Positions 28,850 to 37,947 of a DNA stretch of 64,000 nt are shown one piece after another. The notes under the pieces were generated by a model. It saw nothing but the letters and a program-made list of their open reading frames with translations. It did no database searches and was not told the DNA's origin. The stretch is from Pseudomonadota bacterium. GTDB taxonomy: Bacteria > Pseudomonadota > Gammaproteobacteria > Acidiferrobacterales > UBA6901. The translations under genes were made by a program, and so were the position numbers. The DNA lies in contig JAKASJ010000001.1 in the NCBI GenBank assembly GCA_021819085.1, positions 62,001 to 126,000 on the forward strand. Direction: 5' to 3'. How positions within the stretch are numbered: position 1 is the first letter of the stretch; each line of letters starts with the position of its first letter.

Positions 28850-28911
28850 ACTGCATTTGGAGACACGACCGGATGCGCACGCACACCGGCCGTACGTCCG
28901 GAGAGAAATGC

Positions 28912-29181
28912 TTACTTGCGCAACCCGAGACGGGCCACTAGCTGCCGGTAGCGATTTCCGTCCACGCCCTTGAGGTAGTCGAGCAATTTTCTGCGCTTAC
29001 TCACCATCCGCAGCAATCCCATGCGCGAGTGATGATCTTGTTTATGGGTCTGAAAATGCCCGGAAAGATCGTCAATGCGCGCCGACAACAGGGCAACCTG
29101 GACCTCCGGCGAACCCGTGTCGCCTTTGCCCACGCCGTATTCCTGCACTATCTGGGCCTTCTGTTCCGCCTTGAGGGTCAT
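28912..29181 (-). CDS. rpsO: 30S ribosomal protein S15
   Basis: An 89-residue primary 16S-binding ribosomal protein, exactly the usual length. [16 protein letters not shown], the [18 protein letters not shown]-like core (here [18 protein letters not shown]) and the C-terminal [13 protein letters not shown] match the family closely. GAGGTACGTATCG before the ATG at 29181 supplies the ribosome-binding site. The in-frame upstream ATG at 29196 overlaps that site and is rejected. It sits between truB and pnp as in other gammaproteobacteria. Confidence 0.97.
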   Translation of the reverse strand: MTLKAEQKAQIVQEYGVGKGDTGSPEVQVALLSARIDDLSGHFQTHKQDHHSRMGLLRMVSKRRKLLDYLKGVDGNRYRQLVARLGLRK

Positions 29182-29260
29182 CGATACGTACCTCATTACT
29201 CCGTATTTCTGTCGGTATGAACGTTAAGGGCCGGTATTCTAACCGCGGCGCCACCACACC

Positions 29261-30223
29261 TCAACCGCTTTCTTTCGTATTATCAGGTCGTTCCAGGGAG
29301 CGGATCAGCCGCCGTGGAGCGACCCGGCCGTCATCCAGGACCTGTCCGAGGCCTAAAAACCGGCCGTCCGCCTCATACAGGCGCACCGTGCCCGGGGGAT
29401 GCCCCTGGGCCGCAAAAACCGCCTGGCCCTGGCAAAGATAGTAGGCCGCGTTGACCGACAGGCGGATAGCCGGAAACCGGTCCACGGCCCGGTCGCCAGG
29501 CAGCAGCAGCGCTGCACGCTCCTCGGGACCGGACAGGTCGCGCAGGCGTCCGATGTTGACCGACTCCTCCACCCGGAATTCCCCCAGCGCCAACCGGCGC
29601 AGCTGCTCGACATGGGCGCCGCAATCCAGAGCCTGGCCGAGATCATGGGCCAGGCTACGCACGTAGGTACCCTTGCTGCAGGTGAGTTCCAGCTCCAGGC
29701 GCTCGCCTTGCCAATCGAGCAGCCGGATCCGGTGGATTACCACCCTCCGAGCCACGGGGTTGACCGCCACACCGGCGCGGGCAAGCTTGTATAGCGGCTG
29801 GCCCCCCTGCTTGATCGCCGAGTAGGCCGGAGGGATTTGCTCGATCTCGCCGGTGAACCGCGCCAGCGCTGCCTCAATCCGTGGACGGTCGGCCGTCACC
29901 GGCCGCGTATCCATAATCGTGCCCTGGGAATCGTAGGTCGACGTTTCCTGGCCGAGTCGCAACACGGTCCAGTAGGTCTTGTCCGCATCGAGCAGAAACT
30001 GGGAAAACTTTGTCGCCTCACCGAAACACAGGGGCAGCAAACCGCTGGCTAGAGGATCCAGGCTGCCGGTGTGGCCGGCCTTGCGCGCTTCCAGGCAGCT
30101 TCTTGCCTCCTGCAACGCACGGTTCGAAGTCACTCCCGGAGCCTTGTCCAGGAGCAGAATTCCGTTGACATCGCGCACGTTGCGCCGCACGCGGCACGGG
30201 GCCCCGCCAACTGCCTTATCCAT
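29261..30223 (-). CDS. truB: tRNA pseudouridine(55) synthase
   Basis: A 320-residue enzyme that makes pseudouridine 55 in the T-loop of tRNAs. The catalytic aspartate lies in KAGHTGSLDPLASGLLPLC (Asp about 57), preceded by GILLLDKAPGVTSN. The KTYWTVLRLGQET stretch, RRVVIHRIRLL and CSKGTYVRSLAHDLG are family motifs, and the C-terminal PUA-like region ends at residue 320. It lies 26 bp after rbfA and before rpsO in the rimP operon. The first 17 residues (MDKAVGGAPCRVRRNVR) are not conserved, but the only nearby alternative start would cut into motif I. Confidence 0.95.
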   Translation of the reverse strand: MDKAVGGAPCRVRRNVRDVNGILLLDKAPGVTSNRALQEARSCLEARKAGHTGSLDPLASGLLPLCFGEATKFSQFLLDADKTYWTVLRLGQETSTYDSQGTIMDTRPVTADRPRIEAALARFTGEIEQIPPAYSAIKQGGQPLYKLARAGVAVNPVARRVVIHRIRLLDWQGERLELELTCSKGTYVRSLAHDLGQALDCGAHVEQLRRLALGEFRVEESVNIGRLRDLSGPEERAALLLPGDRAVDRFPAIRLSVNAAYYLCQGQAVFAAQGHPPGTVRLYEADGRFLGLGQVLDDGRVAPRRLIRSLERPDNTKESG

Positions 30224-30249
30224 GCGATTATCGTCCGGCCGGCACGTTT

Positions 30250-30621
30250 TCAGCGCTTCTTCCCGTCGCCGTCCCCGGTCCGAGCGCGTTCAAGCAGGCG
30301 CGAGATTTCCGCGCCGCGTTCCACCGACTCATCGTACAGAAAACGGAGTTCCGGAATGATGCGCAGGTCGAGGCGACTCCGCAAGGCGTGCCGCAGGAAA
30401 CCGGCCGCCCCGTTCAGCACGGCCAGTGTGGCCGGGGCGTTCGCCACGCCGCTCAGCTGGGTAATGTAGACCTTGGCATGAGACAGGTCGGGCGCAACGT
30501 CCACGCCGGTGAGAGTCAGCTGTGCCAGGCGCGGATCGCCGAGCTCACGCGGAATCAAAACCGCAAGTTCCCTCTGCAGCAACTCTGCAATCCGGCGCGT
30601 TCTACCTGTCTCCTTGCGCAT
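30250..30621 (-). CDS. rbfA: Ribosome-binding factor A
   Basis: A 123-residue KH-fold 30S maturation factor acting late in small-subunit assembly and in cold adaptation. It begins MRKETGRTRRIAELLQRELA and contains DPRLAQLTLTGVDVAPDLSHAKVYI and the RLDLRIIPELRFLYDESVERG region, both diagnostic. An upstream in-frame start at 30720 would run into infB, so the ATG at 30621, 10 bases after the infB stop, is chosen. Confidence 0.95.
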   Translation of the reverse strand: MRKETGRTRRIAELLQRELAVLIPRELGDPRLAQLTLTGVDVAPDLSHAKVYITQLSGVANAPATLAVLNGAAGFLRHALRSRLDLRIIPELRFLYDESVERGAEISRLLERARTGDGDGKKR

Positions 30622-30631
30622 CGGCCTCCGG

Positions 30632-33133
30632 TCACAGCGACCGCGCAACCTCGACCTTGTCGAATATCTCGATCTGATCGCCGACGTGAATGTCGTTGTA
30701 GTTCTTGATGCCGATACCACACTCCATGCCGGACTTCACCTCGTTGACGTCGTCCTTGAACCGTCGCAGCGAGTCGATCTCGCCCTGGAAGATCACGACA
30801 TTATCGCGCAGCACGCGCACCGGGCGATTGCGCCGAACAACACCTTCGGAGACGTAACAACCGGCGATGGCACCGATCCTGGGGGCCCTGAATACTTCGC
30901 GCACTTCGGCAAGCCCGACAACCTCTTCCCTGAACTGTGGCTTGAGCATGCCGGTCAGCGCCGCCTTGACATCATTCACGGCGTCGTAGATCACATTGTA
31001 ATAGTGTACATCGACACCTTCGGACTCGATCAGGCGCCGTGCGCCAGCATCGGCACGCACATTGAAGCCGATGATGACGGCTTGCGAGGCGCGCGCCAGG
31101 TTCACGTCGGACTCGCTGATTCCGCCGACCATGCCATGGATGACGTTGACCTTCACTTCGTCCGTAGACAATTTCTCCAGGGCTTCCGTGAGCGCTTCCA
31201 CCGAGCCCTGCACATCCGCCTTGATAACGAGATGCAGAGTCCTGGCTTCGCCCTCCTGCATCTGCTGGAAGACGTTCGTAAGCTTGGCCGCCTGCTGGCG
31301 CGCGAGCTTGACGTCCTTGAACTTGCCCTGCCGGTAAAGCGCGATCTCGCGCGCCTTGCGTTCGCTTTCCACGACAACCACTTCATCTCCGGCATTCGGC
31401 ACTCCCGAGAGTCCCTGGACCTCTACCGGTATCGACGGGCCTGCTTCCTTGACCGCATGCCCGTTCTCATCGGTCATAGCACGCACGCGTCCGCTCTCGT
31501 GGCCAGCCAGTATCACATCCCCCTTGCGTAACGTGCCCTGTTGCACCAGCACGGTCGTAACGGGACCACGCCCCTTGTCGAGACGCGCTTCAATCACCAG
31601 ACCTGCCGCCAGCCCGGATCTTACCGCCTTCAGTTCACGCAACTCAGCCTGCAGCAGTACTGCATCGAACAGGTCATCGATGCCCTGGCCGGTCTTAGCC
31701 GAGACATTTACAAAGATGTCTTCGCCACCCCATTCCTCGGGCACGACCTGCTGCGCCACAAGTTCCTGCTTGACCCGATCCGGCTCTGCGCCTGGTTTGT
31801 CGATCTTGTTGACGGCGACAACGATGGGCACCCCTGCAGTCCGGGCGTGATGGATTGCCTCAATGGTCTGCGGCATGACCCCATCGTCGGCCGCCACCAC
31901 AAGAATCACGATATCCGTTGCCTTGGCGCCGCGTGCACGCATCGCGGTGAACGCCTCATGCCCTGGCGTATCCAGAAAGGTCACCACCCCTTTCGGAGTC
32001 TCGACGTGATAGGCGCCGATATGCTGGGTGATGCCTCCCGCCTCGCCACTTGCCACCTTGGCCTTGCGGATATAATCAAGCAACGATGTCTTGCCGTGGT
32101 CCACGTGGCCCATTACGGTTACCACCGGTGGGCGCAATTCGGCCACACCCTCGGCCTTCGCGCCGCCAAGCAGCGCTTCCGGATCGGTCGGTCTCGCCGT
32201 CTTTGCGACATGGCCCATTTCTTCCACCACGATGGTGGCGGTATCGCGATCAATGACCTGGTTGATGGTCACCATCATGCCAAGCTGCATGAGCGCCTTG
32301 ATGACCTCGACACCCTTTACCGACATCTTCTGCGCAAGTTCGGCCACCGTGATGGTCTCCGGCAGAAACACCTCGCGCACCATGGGCTCGGTCGGCATCT
32401 CGAAAGCATGCTGACCGGACATGCTGGTCTGTATCGGTTTCTTCGTGAGCGGCCTTGGCTTGCGGCGAAGCTTCTTGGCATCAGCGATGTGGAGTTCGGA
32501 ACGCTCGCGCGCATGCCCCTCACGCCATTCTCCGGCCTTTTCGCCCTTCTTGAACTTCTCCGGCCGGCCCGCTGGCTTCTTGGCCTCCTTGGCCGGGGGC
32601 GCGGCGGGCTGGGCACCAGCCGGCTGGACCGCCACTGGCGCGGCAACCGGAGCTGCAGCCGGTACCTCGACCGGGCCTGCAGCCGGTGCCTCGACCTCGG
32701 GCACTGCGGGCACGGGCGAAGGTGGCGCGAGCGGCGGCTGCTGCTCCACCACCGCAGCAGACACGGATGGAACCTCAGCCTCGACCGCTTCCTGGCTTTC
32801 CTCCACCTCCGTTGCCGTGGCATCCTCGATCGCGCTGCGCTTGACGAAGGTACGCTTCTTGCGGACCTCCACCTGTACGGTGCGCGAGGGACCAAGACGC
32901 GTGCTCTGCTTGATCTGGCTCACCGACTTCTGCTTGAGCGTGATCTTCTTGGTTCCCGCCTCCGCGCCGCCATGATGCGTCCGCAGATATGACAGCAACG
33001 TCATCTTCTCTTCGTCACTCAGGCTACCATCGACACTCTTGCCGTTAATGCCGGCCGCGACAAGCTGCATAAGCAGCTTGTCGGCCGTAACACCGATCTG
33101 ATCAGCGAAGCTCTTAATGGTAGTTTCTGACAT
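30632..33133 (-). CDS. infB: Translation initiation factor IF-2
   Basis: An 833-residue GTPase that brings initiator tRNA to the 30S subunit. It has an N-terminal IF2_N domain ([15 protein letters not shown]), a Lys/Arg-rich then Pro/Ala-rich linker (about 70-225), a second IF2_N, and the GTP-binding core with G1 [15 protein letters not shown]3 DTPGHEAF and G4 NKID, followed by the C1 and C2 domains ending [15 protein letters not shown]. The linker is low-complexity, repeating [10 protein letters not shown]-type units. It follows nusA by 14 bp. The initiator tRNA it uses is encoded upstream of the same gene cluster. Confidence 0.97.
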   Translation of the reverse strand: MSETTIKSFADQIGVTADKLLMQLVAAGINGKSVDGSLSDEEKMTLLSYLRTHHGGAEAGTKKITLKQKSVSQIKQSTRLGPSRTVQVEVRKKRTFVKRSAIEDATATEVEESQEAVEAEVPSVSAAVVEQQPPLAPPSPVPAVPEVEAPAAGPVEVPAAAPVAAPVAVQPAGAQPAAPPAKEAKKPAGRPEKFKKGEKAGEWREGHARERSELHIADAKKLRRKPRPLTKKPIQTSMSGQHAFEMPTEPMVREVFLPETITVAELAQKMSVKGVEVIKALMQLGMMVTINQVIDRDTATIVVEEMGHVAKTARPTDPEALLGGAKAEGVAELRPPVVTVMGHVDHGKTSLLDYIRKAKVASGEAGGITQHIGAYHVETPKGVVTFLDTPGHEAFTAMRARGAKATDIVILVVAADDGVMPQTIEAIHHARTAGVPIVVAVNKIDKPGAEPDRVKQELVAQQVVPEEWGGEDIFVNVSAKTGQGIDDLFDAVLLQAELRELKAVRSGLAAGLVIEARLDKGRGPVTTVLVQQGTLRKGDVILAGHESGRVRAMTDENGHAVKEAGPSIPVEVQGLSGVPNAGDEVVVVESERKAREIALYRQGKFKDVKLARQQAAKLTNVFQQMQEGEARTLHLVIKADVQGSVEALTEALEKLSTDEVKVNVIHGMVGGISESDVNLARASQAVIIGFNVRADAGARRLIESEGVDVHYYNVIYDAVNDVKAALTGMLKPQFREEVVGLAEVREVFRAPRIGAIAGCYVSEGVVRRNRPVRVLRDNVVIFQGEIDSLRRFKDDVNEVKSGMECGIGIKNYNDIHVGDQIEIFDKVEVARSL

Positions 33134-33147
33134 AGGCGCGTTCCGGG

Positions 33148-34644
33148 TTAAGTTTGGGGTTTGTCGAACCACGGAGCACGGGCGGCCATAATGAGCTGCC
33201 GCGCCTGATCTTCATCAAAGCCTTTTATTTCCATGAGCTCGTCGACGGACTGCTCGGCCAGCTCCTCCATGTTCTTGATCCCATGGCTGGCAAGCAGCCG
33301 CGCCGTATGCTCGTCCATGCCTTCGACTTCGAGCAGATCCTTCTCCGGCTCGGCCATATCGATCTTTTCCTCCAGTGCAATCGCCTTCGTCAAAAGAACA
33401 TCGCGCGCCCGGCTTCGCAGTTCCTCGACCAGATCATCGTCAAAACCCTCGATTGCAACCATCTCCTGCTTCGGCACATAGGCAACCTCGTCGAGGCTGG
33501 TAAACCCCTCGCGCACCAGGACCGCAGCCACGGTTTCGTCGACGTTGAGCTGCTCCATGAACAGCTGCTGGGCGGCAGCGGCTTCGCTTGCACCCTTCTC
33601 GCTCGCCGCATCCTCGGTCATGATGTTGAGTTCCCAGCCGGTCAGCTCCGAAGCGAGACGCACATTCTGCCCGCCTCGCCCTATCGCCTGTGATAGCTGG
33701 CTCTCATCGACGATCACATCCATGCTGTGCAGCTCTTCATCAACCACGATCGACTGGACCTCGGCCGGCGCCAGCGCGTTGATGACGAACTGGGCTGGCT
33801 CTGTCGACCACTGAATGATGTCCACACGCTCGCCGGCAAGCTCGTTGGAGACGCTCTGCACGCGCATGCCGCGCATGCCCACACACGCCCCGATGGGATC
33901 GATGCGCGGATCCTTGGAGCTCACCGCGATCTTGGCGCGCAGCCCCGGATCACGCGCCGCACCGTGGATCTGGATCAGCCCCTCACCTGCCTCGGGTACT
34001 TCGAGCTTGAACAGCTCGACCAGCAGCCGCGGCGCAGTCCGGCTCAGGAACAGCTGCGGTCCGCGCGGCGTGGAGTACACGTCATCCAGGTAGGCACGGA
34101 TGCGGTCGCCCGGGCGCAAACCCTCGTGCGGAATCATCGCCGACTTGGGCAACAGGGCCTCGGCCGCACCCAGATCGACGATTGCATCGCCCCGCTCCAT
34201 GCGTTTGACGACGCCGGTCACAAGCTGTCCTTTGCGCTCCATGAACTGGTTGACGATCTGCTCGCGCTCGGCCTCGCGCACTTTCTGCACGATAACCTGC
34301 TTGGCGGCCTGAGCGGCGATGCGTCCGAATTCCACCGGCTCCAAGGCTTCCTCCACGAACCCGCCAACAACGGCCTGCTTATCACGGACCATCGCCTCGG
34401 CCAGACGTAGCTGACGATCCGGGAATTCGATCGTCTCGACCTCATCGGCCAGGATCTCCCAGCGGCGAAAGGTGTCGTATACACCGCTGTCACGATGTAT
34501 CGATACGCGGACATCGATGTCTTCCCTGTAGCGCTTGCGCGTAGCGGTCGCCAAGGCAGCTTCCAGCGCCTGGAAGATTACCTCGCGCTCCACGCCTTTT
34601 TCGCGCGATACCGCATCCACAACCATCAGAATCTCGTGACCCAT
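33148..34644 (-). CDS. nusA: Transcription termination/antitermination factor NusA
   Basis: A 498-residue RNA polymerase-binding factor. Domains in order: N-terminal RNAP-binding domain ([18 protein letters not shown] onwards), S1 ([21 protein letters not shown]), KH1 ([17 protein letters not shown]), KH2 ([18 protein letters not shown]) and two C-terminal acidic repeats of the gammaproteobacterial type (about 360-498). The ATG at 34644 aligns with known NusA N-termini. An ATG at 34668 overlaps the rimP stop as ATGA and could also be used, adding 8 residues. NusA is known to repress its own operon in E. coli, which bears on the leader hairpin noted upstream of rimP. Confidence 0.97.
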   Translation of the reverse strand: MGHEILMVVDAVSREKGVEREVIFQALEAALATATRKRYREDIDVRVSIHRDSGVYDTFRRWEILADEVETIEFPDRQLRLAEAMVRDKQAVVGGFVEEALEPVEFGRIAAQAAKQVIVQKVREAEREQIVNQFMERKGQLVTGVVKRMERGDAIVDLGAAEALLPKSAMIPHEGLRPGDRIRAYLDDVYSTPRGPQLFLSRTAPRLLVELFKLEVPEAGEGLIQIHGAARDPGLRAKIAVSSKDPRIDPIGACVGMRGMRVQSVSNELAGERVDIIQWSTEPAQFVINALAPAEVQSIVVDEELHSMDVIVDESQLSQAIGRGGQNVRLASELTGWELNIMTEDAASEKGASEAAAAQQLFMEQLNVDETVAAVLVREGFTSLDEVAYVPKQEMVAIEGFDDDLVEELRSRARDVLLTKAIALEEKIDMAEPEKDLLEVEGMDEHTARLLASHGIKNMEELAEQSVDELMEIKGFDEDQARQLIMAARAPWFDKPQT

Positions 34645-34664
34645 AACGCCCCCGTTGGGACCTG

Positions 34665-35123
34665 TCATTTATACTTCGGTACTAATCTCGCCTTTTCGAT
34701 GTCATCCAGCGGCAAACTGAAGCTCTCGGCTCCGGACTCGAGGATGATCGTTTCATCCTCCATTCGAGTCAGCTGGCCGGTAAAGTTCCGTCGCCCGAGA
34801 ATCGGCCTGGACATCCTGACCTTGATCGTCTCGCCCATAAACCTCTCGAAATCCCTGGGTTTCACCAGTGGTCGATCCAGGCCGGGTGACGACACCTCGA
34901 GCGTGTACTGGCCTTGAACCGGATCCTCGACATCGAGGACGGCGCTCACCTGGTGGCTTACCGTGGCACAATCGTCCACGGTCACCCCGCCATGGCTGTC
35001 TATATATATCCGCAACAGCGCATGCCCGCCGGTTCCAGAACGCTCCACATCCACAAGCTCGAACCCCAGCGATTCGACCACAGGTTCCAGCATGGTTCGC
35101 AGTGCAGCCGTATCGCCGCGCAT
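34665..35123 (-). CDS. rimP: Ribosome maturation factor RimP
   Basis: A 152-residue cytoplasmic factor needed for early 30S assembly. MLEPVVESLGFELVDVER, LRIYIDSHGGVTVDDCA and SSPGLDRPLVKPRDFERFMG are family signatures. It is the first gene of the rimP-nusA-infB-rbfA-truB-rpsO-pnp cluster, an order conserved across gammaproteobacteria. I chose the ATG at 35123 (MRGDTAALRTML); an in-frame start at 35165 would lie inside the leader hairpin. Its stop overlaps a possible nusA start. Confidence 0.93.
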   Translation of the reverse strand: MRGDTAALRTMLEPVVESLGFELVDVERSGTGGHALLRIYIDSHGGVTVDDCATVSHQVSAVLDVEDPVQGQYTLEVSSPGLDRPLVKPRDFERFMGETIKVRMSRPILGRRNFTGQLTRMEDETIILESGAESFSLPLDDIEKARLVPKYK

Positions 35124-35136
35124 AAAATCCTGCCCC

Positions 35137-35166
35137 AAAAATGCAAAAGTGGGCGCATGGCCCACT
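35137..35166 (-). terminator. Terminator-like hairpin in the rimP leader
   Basis: In the minus direction a perfect 7-bp stem (AGTGGGC / GCCCACT, 35166-35148) closes a 5-base loop and is followed by TTTT, GCA, TTTTT. It lies after the predicted transcription start (about 35182) and before the rimP ATG (35123), so it can only act as an attenuator or pause site for the operon. Confidence 0.65.
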
Positions 35167-35188
35167 CGCTCTGACTTCGAGCGGCGGA

Positions 35189-35217
35189 ATTATAAGCCTT
35201 TTCACGGGAAACCACAA
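35189..35217 (-). promoter_or_regulatory. Sigma-70 promoter of the rimP-nusA-infB operon
   Basis: On the minus strand TTGTGG (35217-35212), a 17-base spacer and a perfect TATAAT (35194-35189) give a start near 35182 and a leader of about 60 bases that carries the hairpin above. Confidence 0.75.
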
Positions 35218-35703
35218 CGGAAGGAGGGCCAGCCACACCACAGACCGGTGGGGATCTGCATCCTCACAAACGATCATCGTGAGGCCCCACTATAAAAGCC
35301 TTTCTGCCTGCCCAAGGACCGACCGCCTTTGCGGCCACCGACGGAACCGCCTGCCGTCACGGCCCTGGCAATAATCTCGCTATTCTATATGAATATGTTG
35401 CGGCGGGCTATCCGTTAGGTGACGCCCGTGCCTGGATTGAGCGTTCCTGCTTACCGCCCCGCAGCCAAACAATACACTCCCGCCGATACAGCACAATCCG
35501 GGATAACCGGCTGCTTCGCATGCGCACACGCCACGCCGGCGATATGCATCCGTTACCTTGCTACGGACACCACGCGGCCCGTGCGTTGGCACAGCAAGCC
35601 GCGGCATATTCCAGACCGAACCTGGCATGTGACCGCTGCCTATCCCGTAGGCAATCTAAGCGCACACCGGTAATTCCGGAATCTTCTCTGCGCAGATACG
35701 AAG

Positions 35704-35726
35704 TTTTCCACAATTTCTGTGGATAA
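35704..35726. promoter_or_regulatory. Inverted pair of DnaA-box-like sites
   Basis: TTTTCCACA (35704-35712) and TGTGGATAA (35718-35726) face each other across 5 bases. The second is the exact complement of the consensus DnaA box TTATCCACA; the first differs by one base. No oriC-associated genes (dnaA, dnaN, gidA) are nearby. Confidence 0.45.
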
Positions 35727-35732
35727 ACCGGA

Positions 35733-35879
35733 CAACCGAATCGGGTTGGCATCGGGCAGATCGCCTTGCGCCGCCAGCAGGCAGGTATTTCCAGTATCGA
35801 GGTTGTAGCCCTGCGAGGTGATGTTTAGTGAACCTCCGGTGGTGCCGCAGTTCGCGTCGCGCAGAGCCGCCGGATCAGA
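35733..35879 (-). pseudogene. Fragment resembling a choice-of-anchor-Q beta-helix protein
   Basis: In one minus frame the sequence reads SDPAALRDANCGTTGG, then SLNITSQGYNLDTGNTCLL, then AAQGDLPDANPIRL. The spacing of Asn-Cys, the S-x-GYNLD-x-GNTC block and the GDLP-x-ANP block follow the conserved repeat end of secreted parallel beta-helix proteins with the choice-of-anchor-Q domain. The usual next block (GGPT..H) is missing and there is no start codon, signal peptide or further match upstream. It looks like a remnant of a once-present surface protein gene. Confidence 0.5.
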
Positions 35880-36080
35880 GCCACGCCGTCTTGATCGCGC
35901 GGCACCGCTTATGCCCTAAGCGGCAAATCGGCCCCGGAGTTGGTAAGCGGACGGAAACGCGCCCAGACTGGGAAGGATGTGGCCTGCGCCCGTGCAAAAA
36001 CCGGATCCTGCCCGACCGGAGCATCCTGCTCCACTTCAGCAAGCCGGGCAGTTTCGAAGACTTAGATTATCTGGATAGTA

Positions 36081-36105
36081 CGCCGGCCTGATCGGGCAGC
36101 CGGCG
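36081..36105 (-). other. Hairpin just downstream of the initiator tRNA
   Basis: CGCCGGCTG and CAGGCCGGCG can pair with one bulged C, 12 bases after the tRNA 3' end. There is no T-run, so it may be a trailer-processing hairpin or a weak terminator rather than an intrinsic terminator. Confidence 0.4.
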
Positions 36106-36117
36106 GAACGGTAAATG

Positions 36118-36194
<77 letters not shown>

Positions 36195-36207
36195 ACAGGA
36201 GGCGCGC

Positions 36208-36237
36208 AGTGTACCGCGCCTTTCCCCACCTTTTCAA
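36208..36237 (-). promoter_or_regulatory. Stable-RNA promoter of the initiator tRNA
   Basis: Minus strand: TTGAAA (36237-36232), an 18-base spacer and TACACT (36213-36208), then a GC-only discriminator GCGCGCC leading to the tRNA 5' end 13 bases after the -10. GC-rich discriminators are typical of stringently controlled tRNA and rRNA promoters. Confidence 0.7.
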
Positions 36238-36411
36238 GGATTCTGTTTGGAGCGGACTCCCAGGCGAAGCGACGAAAGATCCGGAAGGCATCTGGATCGC
36301 GCGCACGGACGCGGCGCAGGCCCGGCAGCGAAGCCGGTCCGTCCGAGCTGCCGATAGCACCCGCAGCACCAGCCCGGCTACGGCAGCCCGGGCAATTTCA
36401 GCCGGAACCAG

Positions 36412-37857
36412 TCAGGATATCGAGCGGATTGCCTGACTGCAGAGATTGACCAGCGCACCCACCCACGGCGTCACGGCAATCATCGCAAGACCATTAATCC
36501 CCATCATAAGCTGCAGATCCGCATCCACTTTGATCGGACTGGAGTCCACGGGCGCATCGAAATACATCAGCTTGACCACCCGCAGGTAATAGAAGGCCCC
36601 CACGACAGAGAGCAGTACACCGACGGCCGCCAGCCAGACATAGCCGGCGTTCACGATCGCCTGGAATACCAGCAGCTTCGCAAAGAACCCCGCTGTCGGC
36701 GGCACGCCCGCCATGGAAAACATCAGCAACAACATGATGAAAGCATGCCACGGACTGCGCTGATTGAGCCCTTTGAAATCATCCAGCCGCTCGGCCTCGA
36801 AACCGGCACGCGAAAGAAGGATCACCATCCCGAAGCCACCGAGACTCATGGTGGTGTAGACCAGCATGTAGAACATCGCCGCCCCGTAGCCGGCCGGCCC
36901 GGCGCTGACAATGCCAAGAAGAAAAAATCCCATGTGCGATATCGTCGAGTAGGCAAGCATGCGCTTGATATTGGTCTGCGCGATAGCCGCCACATTGCCG
37001 AGCGCCATCGACAGCACAGCCATGATGAGGAACATCTCCTGCCAGTTCGCCGACAGTCCCTGCAGTCCCCCCACCAGAAGCCGGATGATCATGGCAAACG
37101 CCGCTAGCTTCGGCATGGTACCAACATAAAGCGTCACGGCAGTGGGCGCCCCCTCGTATACGTCGGGAATCCACATGTGAAACGGCACTGCACCCAACTT
37201 GAAAGCAAGTCCGACAACGATGAACACCAGACCGAAAATCAGTACCACGTTTCCAGAAGAGATGGCCTCGATCTTCTGTCTCACCAACCCGATATCGAGA
37301 CTGCCGGTGACCCCATACAGCATAGACATACCGTACAGCAGCATCCCCGATGCGAGTGCGCCGAGCACGAAATACTTCATCGCCGCCTCTGTAGCCCGCG
37401 ATGAGTCACGCTGAAAGGCCACCAGCGCATACTGGCTCAGCGAAAGCAGCTCCAGACCCAGATACAAGGTCAAGAAATGAGCGGCCGATGTCATGATCAT
37501 CATGCCGACGACACCGAACAGTGCCAGCACGAAATATTCCCCGCGGAACATGCCGCGCTCGCGCAGGTAACGGCGCGAGTAGACCAGCACGAAGAAGGTC
37601 AGCCCGTAAATCGCAAGATTCAGGACATCCGACAGCATATCGGCCACAAACATGTGGTTGAACGTATAGACGGCCGTGTGGTGAAAGCTGCGTACGGTGA
37701 CCACGGCCGCCCCGACCAGTGTGGCAAGCGTCAGAAAATAGCCCACATGCCTGTTCGAGTCATTGAGAAACAGGTCGAGGATCAGGATCGCGCAGGCCAT
37801 CACGAGAATGAAGATCTCTGGCACTGCAGGCGCTATGTTCGGCACTGCGAAGTTCAT
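36412..37857 (-). CDS. nuoN: NADH-quinone oxidoreductase subunit N
   Basis: A 481-residue antiporter-like inner-membrane subunit of complex I, last of the nuo operon, with about 14 hydrophobic helices. The conserved motif [17 protein letters not shown] carries the essential glutamate of TM5 and [20 protein letters not shown] holds the TM7 lysine and loop. The ATG at 37857 ([15 protein letters not shown]) follows GGAAGCGAACTT; an in-frame start 63 bases upstream adds unconserved residues. It ends about 175 bp before the initiator tRNA promoter. Confidence 0.96.
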   Translation of the reverse strand: MNFAVPNIAPAVPEIFILVMACAILILDLFLNDSNRHVGYFLTLATLVGAAVVTVRSFHHTAVYTFNHMFVADMLSDVLNLAIYGLTFFVLVYSRRYLRERGMFRGEYFVLALFGVVGMMIMTSAAHFLTLYLGLELLSLSQYALVAFQRDSSRATEAAMKYFVLGALASGMLLYGMSMLYGVTGSLDIGLVRQKIEAISSGNVVLIFGLVFIVVGLAFKLGAVPFHMWIPDVYEGAPTAVTLYVGTMPKLAAFAMIIRLLVGGLQGLSANWQEMFLIMAVLSMALGNVAAIAQTNIKRMLAYSTISHMGFFLLGIVSAGPAGYGAAMFYMLVYTTMSLGGFGMVILLSRAGFEAERLDDFKGLNQRSPWHAFIMLLLMFSMAGVPPTAGFFAKLLVFQAIVNAGYVWLAAVGVLLSVVGAFYYLRVVKLMYFDAPVDSSPIKVDADLQLMMGINGLAMIAVTPWVGALVNLCSQAIRSIS

Positions 37858-37947
37858 AAGTTCGCTTCCAACTGAAATCCCTCTGTCGCAACACGGCCGC
37901 TCGCCTGCTCGTACCGGCACCAGGGCATCATGTATCCCCGGTGCATG

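Larger units (their letters stand above)
35218..36080. other. Low-coding spacer between initiator tRNA and rimP promoter
   Basis: No intact gene is supported in these 860 bases. Seen within it: a degraded anchor-Q-like coding fragment (35733-35879, minus), a pair of inverted DnaA-box-like 9-mers (35704-35726), a perfect 7-bp hairpin (CCGCTTA / TAAGCGG, 35905-35923) and a small palindrome GGAGCA TCC TGCTCC (36019-36033). Base composition around 35450-35730 is visibly less GC-rich than in the genes on either side. Confidence 0.5.

Noticed and set aside
35704-35726. Chromosome origin oriC at the DnaA-box pair
   Set aside because: Only two boxes, no AT-rich unwinding element of the usual length and none of the genes that flank origins; listed only as a DnaA-site pair.
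35828-36091. 87-codon plus-strand frame beside the initiator tRNA
   Set aside because: Runs antisense over the gene fragment and the tRNA trailer hairpin, with no start signal.
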